From assembly GCA_031405895.1 (NCBI GenBank), contig JANOFL010000055.1, forward strand, positions 1 to 19,159: 19,159 nucleotides of DNA. Direction: 5' to 3'. How positions within the stretch are numbered: position 1 is the first letter of the stretch; each line of letters starts with the position of its first letter. Made by a program: the position numbers and the translations under genes. Positions 6,095 to 13,813 of the stretch are shown here, one piece after another. Source of the stretch: BJ22 sp031405895 (GTDB lineage: Bacteria > Planctomycetota > Planctomycetia > Pirellulales > Pirellulaceae). The notes beneath the pieces were generated by a model that did not search any database, was not told the DNA's origin, and saw nothing but the letters and a program-made list of their open reading frames with translations.

Positions 6095-9000
6095 TCAGAT
6101 TCCCTCGCTCGCAAACCAGCTGTCCAGTGTCGTCAGATTCACGGCAAGAACTTCGCTGGCCGACTCGATGGCAAATCCGCGACAGGGTCCCGGCCGAAGC
6201 GTTGCGTTAATGGACCGGGCGTCCGGTCCGTGGTCGTCGTCAGGCAAAAGGCCTGTCAACTCGCCAGATGACGTGTTGACGGCGCTCGACAACAATCCAC
6301 CCGCCGGATTCGTCCTCGCAAGGAAGACGGAAGCTGCTTCCTTCGCCTCCTGAGGTGCGCCACATTGCACATGGATGCGAATCTCCTGGCGGGTGTGGCT
6401 CTCGCGAGACCACACCGAATGCAGTGCAAGCGGGCCCGGACCGGCGCCGTTTTCCAAAGGAGAGCCTGCAGGAGTTGGGGATTGTGGTGACTGCACCCCC
6501 GACCTCGGTGCCGCGGGGGGCGTGACCGGATTGGTGAGCGACCAGGGTTCTTTGCCGCCGGCACCGTCATGGGCTGAAAAAACAAGTGTTGTGCCGGCCG
6601 TTTCCAAAAACGCCGGATTGGATCCCGAACTCCCCGGATTGATGTCAGCCACGAGCAACGTGTCCGGGCCGAAACCCTTGCTGCGCCAGAGCTCGCGCCC
6701 ACTGGTCCCGTCGGCGGCAGTGAAAAAAAGCACTCCATGGAGAACAGTCAGTTGCTGAGGTACCGATCCGACCGTTCCAGGTCGAATGTTCCTGACGAGC
6801 ACTGTTCCGGCACTGGATCCGTTGCTCCGCCACAGCTCCACGCCGCTTGTGCCATCGAGCGCGGTAAACACAAGTTGGCCGTTGAGATTGGTCAGATTCG
6901 CGGGAAATGAATCGGGCAGTCCTGGCAAAATGTTTCTGATCAGGGTTGTGCCCGCGGCGGCGCCGTTGCTTTGCCACAGTTCGACTCCCGCAACCCCATC
7001 CGTCGCGGAAAAAAACACGGTCCCCTTGACATTCGTCAGTTCGTGCGGGCTGCTGCTGGCGGCTCCTGGCCGGATGTCCCTGACCAACACCGTGTTGGAA
7101 AGCACGCCCGTGCTTTTCCAGAGTTCAACGCCCGCGACTCCATCGTCGGCCGCAAAGAACAGAATCCCCCTGATGTTGGCAAAATTGCCAGGGTTCGAAC
7201 TGGCGGCGCCAGCGCGAATGTCTTTGAGCATCTGCGCGGCGGCCCCAAAATCTCCCGTCCAGGTCCATAACTCATTCCCGTTAACCCCGTCATCCGCAGC
7301 GAAAAACAGTTTCCCTTTCACGTTTGTCAAGTGCGCGGGATTGGAACTGCTGCCGATGGCGACAATGGAGATATTCTGGATCAGCACAGTTCCGGATCCC
7401 GAACCGTCGCTGGCCCACAGCTCCACGCCATGAATCCCGTCGTTGGCCGCAAATGCCAGCCTCGTGCCGATGCTGGTCAATTCCGCCGGATTGGAATCGC
7501 TCGCGCCGGCGTTGATGTCAGCCAGCAAGACAGTCCCGGCCGTGGTGCCATCGCTCAACCACAGCTCCCGGCCGGACACTCCATCATTGGCTGTAAAGCA
7601 GAGCCGGCCGTTCAGGTTTGTCAGCTGCATTGGCGACGAGCCTGCCGCGCCGGCCGCAATGTCCCTGACCAGCGCAGTCCCGGCCTGTGTCCCATCCGTC
7701 TTCCACACTTCGCGGCCGATCCCGCCGGTCACCGCCGAGAAGAAGACGATCCCGTTGACGTTGGTGAAGTATCTGGGGTCGGATGCACCGGAGCCGGTTA
7801 CGATGTCCAGAAGGCTCAGTTCGCTGGGTGGAGTCGCGGGCCGGACTCCAATCCCGCCCACCCCCACACCGGCCAGTCCCGCGCCTGGAACCTGGCCAAT
7901 CATCACGCCGGGGTCGACGACATTTGCCGACAATACCGGGCTGGGGGTCCCTGGCGGCGCCACGACGGGCTCGCCGCCGCCGTCCAGGACCCACAGGTCG
8001 TAGCCGCTCGTGCCGTCGTTGGCTTCGAAAAACAGCTTGCCGTTGACGTTCGTCAAGTAGTTCGGAAACCCATTCAACGACCCGGCTTTCAGGTCAGCGG
8101 CCAACACAGTTCCTGCCGTCGTACCGTCGCTTTTCCATAGTTCGTAACCGTTGGTGCCGTCGTTGGCCGAAAAGAACAATGTTCCATTCACATTCGTTAC
8201 GTCATCAATTCCAGAGCCCGTGATACCAGGCTGGATGTCTTTCACCGGCACGGTTCCGCCTAGCGTTCCATCGCTGCGCCACAACTCGGATCCGAAAGTG
8301 CCATTGTTTGCCGCGAAAATTAACGTGCCGTTAACGTTGGCAAGTTCGGACGGACGTGAATCGACGATCCCACTGTTGATGTCCTTAACCATCACGGTGC
8401 CGGCCAGCGTTCCATCGCATTTCCAAAGCTCGATGCCATTCACGCCGTCGTTAGCTCGAAAAAACAATACGCCATTGGCGTTGGTAAGGTAACGCGGATC
8501 TGCACTTCCACCCGCGCGAATATCCTTTACCAGCATCGTCCCGGCAAATGTCCCATCGCTCTTCCAAAGTTCGCGTCCGCTTGAACCGTCATTTGCGCTA
8601 AAGAACAGCGTCCCATTGACATTCGTAAGCCGCTCCAAACTGGAGCTGCTGCTTCCGCTCCTGATATCCTCAACCAACTCGGTTCCCAGAGTTGAGCCGT
8701 CGCTTTTCCAAAGCTCCCGGCCAGTCGTTCCGTCATTGGCTACAAACAAAAGCACTCCGTTTACATTCGTCAAAGATTGTGGGAGGGAGTCAAATGGACC
8801 CGGGTTAATGTCTTTGAGCAAGACCGTTCCCGCGGCGGTGCCGTCACTTTTCCACAGCTCATTGCCAGCAACGCCGTCGCTCGCGCGAAAGAACAACGTT
8901 CCATTGACGTTCGTCAAATAGCGACCATACGATCCTGCGCCGCCTGCATTGATGTCCTTGACCATCACGGTGCCGGCGGCGGTGCCGTTGGTCTTCCACA

Positions 9001-9370
9001 GCTCGTAACCGTTCACTCCATCGGTCGCCGAGAAGAACAGTGTGCCATTGACATTGGCAAAATGGCCGGGCGTTGCTCCTTCGGCACCGGGACGAATGTC
9101 CTTGACCATCACCGTACCGGCAGCCGTGCCATCGGTCTTCCACAACTCGCGGCCCGCCGTGCCATCGTTGGCCCGGAAGAAAACCGTGTTGTTGACATTG
9201 GCAAAGAGGGTCGGGGCCGAGTCGCCCGAGCCGACAAAAATGTCGATCAACTCCGGCAAGCCCGCAAGCAGTCTCCGGGGCTCGAGCCGATCAATGGCCA
9301 TTTGTTGCCATCCTGCATGATCTGGCCGCTGCTTTTTGGATCGTTTTCGGATGCTCTTCCTGGTGCTCAT
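6095..9370 (-). CDS. LEPR-XLL / ELWxxDGT repeat surface protein
   Basis: The 1091-aa protein begins with a very basic segment (MSTRKSIRKRSKKQRP), then RLEPRRLLA at residues 28-36, the LEPR-XLL motif found at the N-terminus of large exported planctomycete proteins. There follow 18 repeats of about 48 residues with the core ELWKSDGTAAGTVLVKDI, preceded by NVNGTLFF and ANDG. They form two blocks of nine (ELW at about 75-458 and 554-941), each ending in a degenerate copy (YDLWVLDG and KEPWSLTN). A Pro/Gly/Val linker (about 465-525) separates them. About 140 non-repeat residues close the protein. These repeats probably make beta-propellers at the cell surface. The AAGGG site 8 nt upstream supports the ATG at 9370. 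It lies downstream of, and co-oriented with, the kinase and sigma factor genes. Substrate or partner is unknown. Confidence 0.88.
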   Translation of the reverse strand: MSTRKSIRKRSKKQRPDHAGWQQMAIDRLEPRRLLAGLPELIDIFVGSGDSAPTLFANVNNTVFFRANDGTAGRELWKTDGTAAGTVMVKDIRPGAEGATPGHFANVNGTLFFSATDGVNGYELWKTNGTAAGTVMVKDINAGGAGSYGRYLTNVNGTLFFRASDGVAGNELWKSDGTAAGTVLLKDINPGPFDSLPQSLTNVNGVLLFVANDGTTGRELWKSDGSTLGTELVEDIRSGSSSSSLERLTNVNGTLFFSANDGSSGRELWKSDGTFAGTMLVKDIRAGGSADPRYLTNANGVLFFRANDGVNGIELWKCDGTLAGTVMVKDINSGIVDSRPSELANVNGTLIFAANNGTFGSELWRSDGTLGGTVPVKDIQPGITGSGIDDVTNVNGTLFFSANDGTNGYELWKSDGTTAGTVLAADLKAGSLNGFPNYLTNVNGKLFFEANDGTSGYDLWVLDGGGEPVVAPPGTPSPVLSANVVDPGVMIGQVPGAGLAGVGVGGIGVRPATPPSELSLLDIVTGSGASDPRYFTNVNGIVFFSAVTGGIGREVWKTDGTQAGTALVRDIAAGAAGSSPMQLTNLNGRLCFTANDGVSGRELWLSDGTTAGTVLLADINAGASDSNPAELTSIGTRLAFAANDGIHGVELWASDGSGSGTVLIQNISIVAIGSSSNPAHLTNVKGKLFFAADDGVNGNELWTWTGDFGAAAQMLKDIRAGAASSNPGNFANIRGILFFAADDGVAGVELWKSTGVLSNTVLVRDIRPGAASSSPHELTNVKGTVFFSATDGVAGVELWQSNGAAAGTTLIRNILPGLPDSFPANLTNLNGQLVFTALDGTSGVELWRSNGSSAGTVLVRNIRPGTVGSVPQQLTVLHGVLFFTAADGTSGRELWRSKGFGPDTLLVADINPGSSGSNPAFLETAGTTLVFSAHDGAGGKEPWSLTNPVTPPAAPRSGVQSPQSPTPAGSPLENGAGPGPLALHSVWSRESHTRQEIRIHVQCGAPQEAKEAASVFLARTNPAGGLLSSAVNTSSGELTGLLPDDDHGPDARSINATLRPGPCRGFAIESASEVLAVNLTTLDSWFASEGI

Positions 9371-9519
9371 GGCTCGCCCTTCAGGACCTGTTCGATCCGG
9401 CAGTTGTCAAAAAACATGTGGAGGGTACCGCTGGTCGCGACCATGACCTCACCGGTTTGCCTGAGTTCATGGCCCTTGCCGCGACGGGCAAGAATTGAAC
9501 TGGACGATCCACACAACAA
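9367..9519 (-). CDS. Possible small ORF overlapping the ELWxxDGT start
   Basis: In the 223-bp gap after the kinase gene, one minus frame is open from a stop near 9607 to a TGA at 9367-9369. That TGA shares bases with the ATG of the ELWxxDGT gene (ATGA, 4-bp overlap). The end reads VMVATSGTLHMFFDNCRIEQ followed by VLKGEP, which is protein-like with GC-rich third positions. No ATG lies near the start of the frame. A TTG at 9519 gives 50 aa, and an ATG (VMVATS) would give 25 aa. It may be a coupled leader peptide, the remnant of a longer gene, or chance. Confidence 0.28.
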   Translation of the reverse strand: MLCGSSSSILARRGKGHELRQTGEVMVATSGTLHMFFDNCRIEQVLKGEP

Positions 9520-9593
9520 TCCATGCCCTGTTGGGAAGAAAACACCGCCAGGGAAATTTTGGACTTCGTTGAGGTTGTCGAGAAACGGCGCAA

Positions 9594-12560
9594 CTAAGGG
9601 TTGTCAAGCTCGATACCCAACACTCCGGCTGCCTCGTTGCGGCAATCGAGCAGATCGAGGGCGTCGGTTCGTTCGAAGTCCCGTGGAGCGTCGATGTTCC
9701 ACCAGACATCCAGCGCCGATTGTGTTTGGCCGTCCTGCCAGAGGGCCATGGCCAGAAAATAAGCGGCGCTGTTATCGCCCGATTGTTCCAATAACTGGTT
9801 TGCCTTCTGCAGAACCGGAATGGCGTCCTTTGCGCTGCCCTGGCGAAACAGGGCCTGGCCGTACACGGACCAACTTCGCCCATCCAGGGGAGATTCCTGC
9901 GCGGCAGCCTGCGCCAATTCAGCGGCACGGGCGGCATCGCGCAAGTCGAGCAACTGGCAATTGCAGAGATGCCATGCCATGGTGGTTTTGGCCTCCGCGA
10001 TCTCGGCCGGGCAGGCCGCCAACGCTTCAAATCGCTGTCGGGCCAGTTCAGGTTGCTCCTGGCGGATGGCCATATTTCCCCAGCGCCGCATCGCCGCCAT
10101 GTAATACAACTGGTTTCTTGTTGCCTGGGGAAAGGCATGGCGCAACTGATCCAGCAATTCGGCGGCCCGCCGATACTCAGCATCCGCCAACTGAAAACAG
10201 GACTGTTTTTCCAGGACACTGGCCAACTGGAGGAAAGTCACTGCCAATTCTTCCGGATTCCCTTGATCCCCATGGCGATAGACAAGCACCTGCCTGACCA
10301 GCTTTTCGCTTTCCATAAAGTTCTTCTGCATCTCCAGCGCATAGGCAAGGTGTGTTCGCGACCGGTTTGCTTCGCCCGAAAAGCCAGTTCCGGGCGGCAG
10401 CGGAGTTCGTGCGTCGGCGTCATCGAGCAATGCCAGAGCGCGGCGGTGCATCGCTTCGGCATCACGGGCCCGCCGCGTCTGTCGCAGAAAAATTCCCAGC
10501 GAATTGAGCCGATGCGCCAACAGAATGGTGCGATCAGGTGCGCCCGGGTCATTGCTTGCCAGTTTCTGTTCGATGTCGATGCATCTTGAAAGCGGTGCCT
10601 CCGCCGAACCGGGATTGCCAAACACAGCGCGAAGGTAGCCCAAATCGTGGAGTGCGTCGGCCAACGCGACCATCGCAGCCCGGTCCTCAGGATTCCCGGC
10701 CAAGGCCAGTTCACAGATGTCGATGGCACTGGTTAACAAAGAGTCAGCTTCGGAAATGCAAACATTGCGCATTCTCAGGATGTAGGCCAGGCGGACTCTT
10801 GCTTGAGCCAGGTCGGCGGAAAAGCCGGATTGGGCTTCAAACTGGCCGACCAGTGCCTGGTAAAGCTGAATTGCCCGGCGACCGGCCTGCTCGGCTGCCT
10901 CGAACTCGCCCAGTGACAGATGTACCTCGGCAACACGAAAAGATGCTTTGGCCGTCTCGGCTTGCAACTGGGGATTCGAGGCATTGCGTTTCAGGAACAG
11001 TTCGTAGAAGCGCAGCGCCTCGCGCAGCAGATCATTTTTGATGCCGGCCGGGATCGAGTCGGATCCAGGGACCTGACTGAGTACAGGTTGCAGAATCTGG
11101 TCGATCGCGGATCGGGCATCGGCCAGGTTTGTTTCGGCGCGGACGCGTTGTTGATCGGCTTCCAGACGCTGCTCAAGCGCTTCATCGCGGGCCAGGCGTA
11201 CCTCTCGAAGCGCGTTCTTTTCGGCCAACAGCCCCTGTTGCGCGCGGGCTTCGGCATCGCGGGCGATCCAGGCTGCCCGCCAGCTGAACAGGAACGCCGC
11301 TGTCAGGCCGACAACGACAAGCCCTGCGGCGGCCATTGGGACGCGATTGCGGCGGGCGAACTTGCCGAATCGGTACCAGGGCGAAGGGGGTCGTGCCCGC
11401 ACCGGCTCGTGGTGCAGATAGCGCTCGACGTCACTGGCCAGCGCGCTTGCCGTTTCGTAGCGGCGATCGCGCGCCTTTTCCAGTGACTTCATCACAATCC
11501 AGTCCAGTTCACCGCGCAACAGGGAGGCTTGCCTGATCGCCTCGCGCCTGGTCCGGAATCCGGGAACCGGGTCAGATCCAGCCGCCTGGGCGATTCGCTG
11601 ACTGGGACGGGCCGGATCGACTTCACAGATGGTGCGCCGGAATTCATCCGGTCCCAGCGTATCCAGCAACGATTTTGGAAACGGTGTATCGCCGACCAGC
11701 AACTCAAACAGTACGACCCCCAATGAATAAATATCGCTCCGCGTGTCGATGTCCCGGCTACCCAGGCTGGTTTGTTCGGGACTCATATAGACCGGGGTTC
11801 CGATCAGGGTTCCCCCGCGGGTGATCGAGCTGTGTTCGCCGGCAACCTCGTGAACGGCCTTGGCAACGCCAAAATCGATGATCTTGATAACCGGTCCCGC
11901 CGGCGCTGAAACCACGAGGATGTTGGATGGCTTGAGGTCGCGGTGAATAATTCCCTTTTGATGGGCGTGCTGTACACCCTCGCAGATTGCCTGAAAGAGC
12001 TTGAGCCGTTCTGCCAGTCCAACCGATTCCGAGTCGCAATAATCTGTCACGGATCTGCCGGAAACCAGCTCCATCACGAAATAGGGCCGGCCATTATCGG
12101 TTGCTCCACCATCGAATACACGGGCGATATTGGGATGGTCCATCATCGCCAGGGCTTGTCGCTCATGTTCGAAACGAGACACCACCTGGCGGGTGTCCAT
12201 CCCGGGCTTGATCAGCTTCAAAGCCACTTGCCGATGCAAAGGTACAAGCTGTTCGGCCCGGTAAACGACTCCAAATCCGCCTTCACCGATTCGCTCCATC
12301 AGGCGATACCGCCCGATTTGCGAGCCCGCCAACTCCCCACCTGGGCCCGTGCTGTTGGCCTCCCCGCCATCCACTTTGGTGCCTGAGCCGCCCAGAAACC
12401 GAACGCTGGTTCGATGAGCTGTGAGCAGATCTTGCACCCGTTTCCTGATTTCGGGATGCCCCGCAGACTGAATGTCGAGGCAACGATCCTGCTCGTCCCG
12501 CGATCCCAGCTCCATCAGTTCGCAAAAGATCGTGCGCGCCTGTTGCGTCGTACTGTTCAT
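9594..12560 (-). CDS. Membrane Ser/Thr protein kinase with C-terminal TPR-like region
   Basis: The 988-aa protein has a complete Hanks-type kinase domain at about residues 85-390. Visible motifs are the glycine loop GEGGFG (92-97), the ATP-binding Lys115 (VALK), the catalytic HRDLKPSN (206-213, Asp208), DFG (229-231) and GTPVYMSPEQ (254-263). One membrane span follows at about 408-427 (VPMAAAGLVVVGLTAAFLF), then a charged coiled-coil (about 430-480). About 500 residues of helical, alanine-rich TPR-like repeats make up the rest, probably the extracytoplasmic sensor or a partner-binding arm. The N-terminal 80 residues resemble the leader of planctomycete kinases. It lies 82 bp downstream of the ECF sigma gene, an association known in Planctomycetes, suggesting that kinase and sigma factor act in one pathway. 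All catalytic residues are intact. Confidence 0.93.
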   Translation of the reverse strand: MNSTTQQARTIFCELMELGSRDEQDRCLDIQSAGHPEIRKRVQDLLTAHRTSVRFLGGSGTKVDGGEANSTGPGGELAGSQIGRYRLMERIGEGGFGVVYRAEQLVPLHRQVALKLIKPGMDTRQVVSRFEHERQALAMMDHPNIARVFDGGATDNGRPYFVMELVSGRSVTDYCDSESVGLAERLKLFQAICEGVQHAHQKGIIHRDLKPSNILVVSAPAGPVIKIIDFGVAKAVHEVAGEHSSITRGGTLIGTPVYMSPEQTSLGSRDIDTRSDIYSLGVVLFELLVGDTPFPKSLLDTLGPDEFRRTICEVDPARPSQRIAQAAGSDPVPGFRTRREAIRQASLLRGELDWIVMKSLEKARDRRYETASALASDVERYLHHEPVRARPPSPWYRFGKFARRNRVPMAAAGLVVVGLTAAFLFSWRAAWIARDAEARAQQGLLAEKNALREVRLARDEALEQRLEADQQRVRAETNLADARSAIDQILQPVLSQVPGSDSIPAGIKNDLLREALRFYELFLKRNASNPQLQAETAKASFRVAEVHLSLGEFEAAEQAGRRAIQLYQALVGQFEAQSGFSADLAQARVRLAYILRMRNVCISEADSLLTSAIDICELALAGNPEDRAAMVALADALHDLGYLRAVFGNPGSAEAPLSRCIDIEQKLASNDPGAPDRTILLAHRLNSLGIFLRQTRRARDAEAMHRRALALLDDADARTPLPPGTGFSGEANRSRTHLAYALEMQKNFMESEKLVRQVLVYRHGDQGNPEELAVTFLQLASVLEKQSCFQLADAEYRRAAELLDQLRHAFPQATRNQLYYMAAMRRWGNMAIRQEQPELARQRFEALAACPAEIAEAKTTMAWHLCNCQLLDLRDAARAAELAQAAAQESPLDGRSWSVYGQALFRQGSAKDAIPVLQKANQLLEQSGDNSAAYFLAMALWQDGQTQSALDVWWNIDAPRDFERTDALDLLDCRNEAAGVLGIELDNP

Positions 12561-12642
12561 CGTCGTTGGCCCTGCGATCTCCGCGCTGACATGCCCCGTT
12601 TACCACAAACTCCCGCCAACGCCGGCAACTGGAAACAATCCG

Positions 12643-13248
12643 CTATGGCCTGCCAAAGGGCTGGTCAGGTGGCGTTTCAGCCAATTCTGATCCGTTGCGA
12701 ACCAGCCAATCACACAGCCAGGCTCGGGCATACGTCCAAATCCGCTCAACTGTCCGCCGGGACGTTTGAAGACAATCCGCAGCTTCGGCAATGGTCAGCC
12801 CGCTGAAGAAACGCAGCTTGACGAGCTCAGCGGCGTCCGGGTCTTCACCGGCCAGGGCCTCAAGGGCTTCGTCCAGAGCGAGGAGTTCTTCGTTGGGTGT
12901 ATTCAATGCAAATTCAATCTCATCGAGGTCTACGCGCGTTACACCGCCACCGCGTTTCAGTCTTTTTTTGTCGCGGGCCCGATTGATCAGGAGTCGCCGC
13001 ATGGCTTCGGCGGCGGCAGCAAAAAAATGGCGGCGATTGGCCCAGGATTGTTCACCGCCGGCTCCAATCAGCCGAAGGTAGACTTCGTGAACCAGTGCCG
13101 TGGCCGTCAGCGTTTGACCCGGCTTCTCCTGACTCAACCTGGAGGCCGCCAGGTGCCGGAGATCGTCATAGACCAGCGGCAAAAGCTCGTCCGTCGCAAG
13201 TAGATCGCCCTGCTCAATCGCATTCAGAATTCGGGTTACATCCGACAT
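12643..13248 (-). CDS. ECF-type RNA polymerase sigma factor, kinase-associated
   Basis: The 201-aa protein has sigma region 2 at about residues 10-95 (ELLPLVYDDLRHLAASRL, ATALVHEVYLRLI, RRHFFAAAAEAMRRLLINRA) and region 4 at about 135-185 (LVKLRFFSGLTIAEAADCL then TSRRTVERIWTYARAWL). This matches the Sig-70_X6/ECF type common in Planctomycetes and Acidobacteria. It would direct RNA polymerase to promoters I cannot identify. No anti-sigma gene is adjacent; instead a transmembrane Ser/Thr kinase follows 82 bp downstream, so control by phosphorylation is the likely model for this group. The ATG at 13248 has no clear Shine-Dalgarno. The upstream 565 bp holds a diverged copy of the multi-hairpin element, which begins about 90 bp before the start codon and could influence expression. 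Confidence 0.92.
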   Translation of the reverse strand: MSDVTRILNAIEQGDLLATDELLPLVYDDLRHLAASRLSQEKPGQTLTATALVHEVYLRLIGAGGEQSWANRRHFFAAAAEAMRRLLINRARDKKRLKRGGGVTRVDLDEIEFALNTPNEELLALDEALEALAGEDPDAAELVKLRFFSGLTIAEAADCLQTSRRTVERIWTYARAWLCDWLVRNGSELAETPPDQPFGRP

Positions 13249-13339
13249 GTTAAAATTCAGCAGCTCCGCTTGGTGCCAGAACTTGCCGTTTCGGGCTCTT
13301 CCCGGATTCTAGTGGCTGGTCGGGCTCGAGGGAGTGGCT

Positions 13340-13517
13340 GGGGGCGCAATCCGTTCGTGGCGGGTGTGCCGGCAGTGTGGTTTGCGGCAAATCCCGATTT
13401 TCGGGATTCGTGAGTGACCACATTCAAGCACGTAGGGCGCAGTTCAGGGTTTAAGCCGGCGGCCCCAGCGGGGTTTTACCTTTGAGGGGATGCGGTTCCA
13501 GATCGGGCTTTTGCGCC
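13340..13517. mobile_element. Diverged second copy of the multi-hairpin MITE-like element
   Basis: Read on plus, this stretch aligns in order with the reverse complement of the element at 4136-4330. Shared blocks are GGGGGCGCAATCC (13340-13352), TTTGCGGCAAATCC (13381-13394, against TTTGCCGCGAATCC), GGATT (13404-13408), a TTCAA/CAC segment near 13423, TTTAAGCCGGCGGCC (13450-13464, against TTTGAAGCCGGCAGCC), GGGGTTTTACC (13470-13480, against CGGGTTTTCCC) and CGGGCTTTTGCGCC (13504-13517, against CGGGATTGCGCC). The AATCC/GGATT hairpin is kept with a different loop. The ends are still partly inverted (GGCGCAA at both). No target duplication remains, so it is an old or damaged copy. It lies in the upstream region of the sigma gene. 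Confidence 0.6.
13390..13408. repeat. Perfect 8-bp hairpin in the sigma upstream region
   Basis: AATCCCGA (13390-13397) and TCGGGATT (13401-13408) form a perfect 8-bp stem with a TTT loop. No U-tract follows on either strand, so it is not a standard terminator. It falls where the intact element has its AATCC/GGATT hairpin and is a lengthened version of it. Confidence 0.55.
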
Positions 13518-13519
13518 GG

Positions 13520-13592
13520 ATTGGACCGGTCTCATGCCCGAACTGCTGGACAGCTTGTCCGCGACACATGAAGAAACGGGATCCGGTCCAAT
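13520..13592. repeat. Nested inverted repeat, possible structured RNA
   Basis: ATTGGACCGG (13520-13529) pairs perfectly with CCGGTCCAAT (13583-13592). Just inside, ATGCCCG pairs with CGGGAT (one bulged G). In the centre GGACA pairs with TGTCC (13549-13561, GCT loop). On plus, a T5 run occurs 7 nt after the outer stem (13600-13604). This could be a terminator-like or leader structure on plus, or an extension of the adjacent mobile element. No RNA family was recognised. Confidence 0.45.
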
Positions 13593-13673
13593 GGATCTGT
13601 TTTTGGGCTTCGGGGCGAGCTGAGGTTGGCTTGAAGTCGCAGTTTCACTGCCGTTCACCCGGGGAGGTATCCC

Positions 13674-13733
13674 ATGAAATTCGGACTTGGATGGGAGCGG
13701 CGAAACGCGTCCCCCAAACGGTCCGGGAGATGA
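13674..13733 (+). CDS. Possible 19-aa leader peptide with strong ribosome site
   Basis: The site GGGGAGG stands 6 nt before an ATG, an unusually good ribosome binding site for this window. The frame is only 19 codons (MKFGLGWERRNASPKRSGR). Its TGA overlaps an ATG (ATGA) that opens a 29-codon basic frame (MKELRGKVKVPGLKPPGR and on) ending at 13819, which converges with the PSP1 gene. A structured repeat lies about 80 nt upstream. It may be a leader-peptide arrangement or chance; nothing beyond the ribosome site supports translation. Confidence 0.2.
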   Translation: MKFGLGWERRNASPKRSGR

Positions 13734-13813
13734 AAGAACTCAGGGGCAAGGTGAAGGTTCCCGGGCTCAAGCCGCCTGGACGAACCGGGCGGGAAAAGCG
13801 GGCGACAACTGCT

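Noticed and set aside
6095..9370. Regular DNA periodicity of about 144 bp, considered as a tandem repeat or CRISPR-like array
   Set aside because: The period equals 48 codons and is fully explained by protein repeats in one open frame; unit sequences diverge at third positions.
8777..10297. 506-aa open frame on plus across the kinase and ELWxxDGT genes
   Set aside because: It lies opposite two clearly real genes; composition is Arg/Pro-rich with no domain. It is a GC-driven mirror frame.
13463..13477. CCCC-AGC-GGGG followed by TTTT as an intrinsic terminator on plus
   Set aside because: The stem is only 4 bp and no plus-strand gene ends here; the segment is better explained as part of the diverged mobile element.
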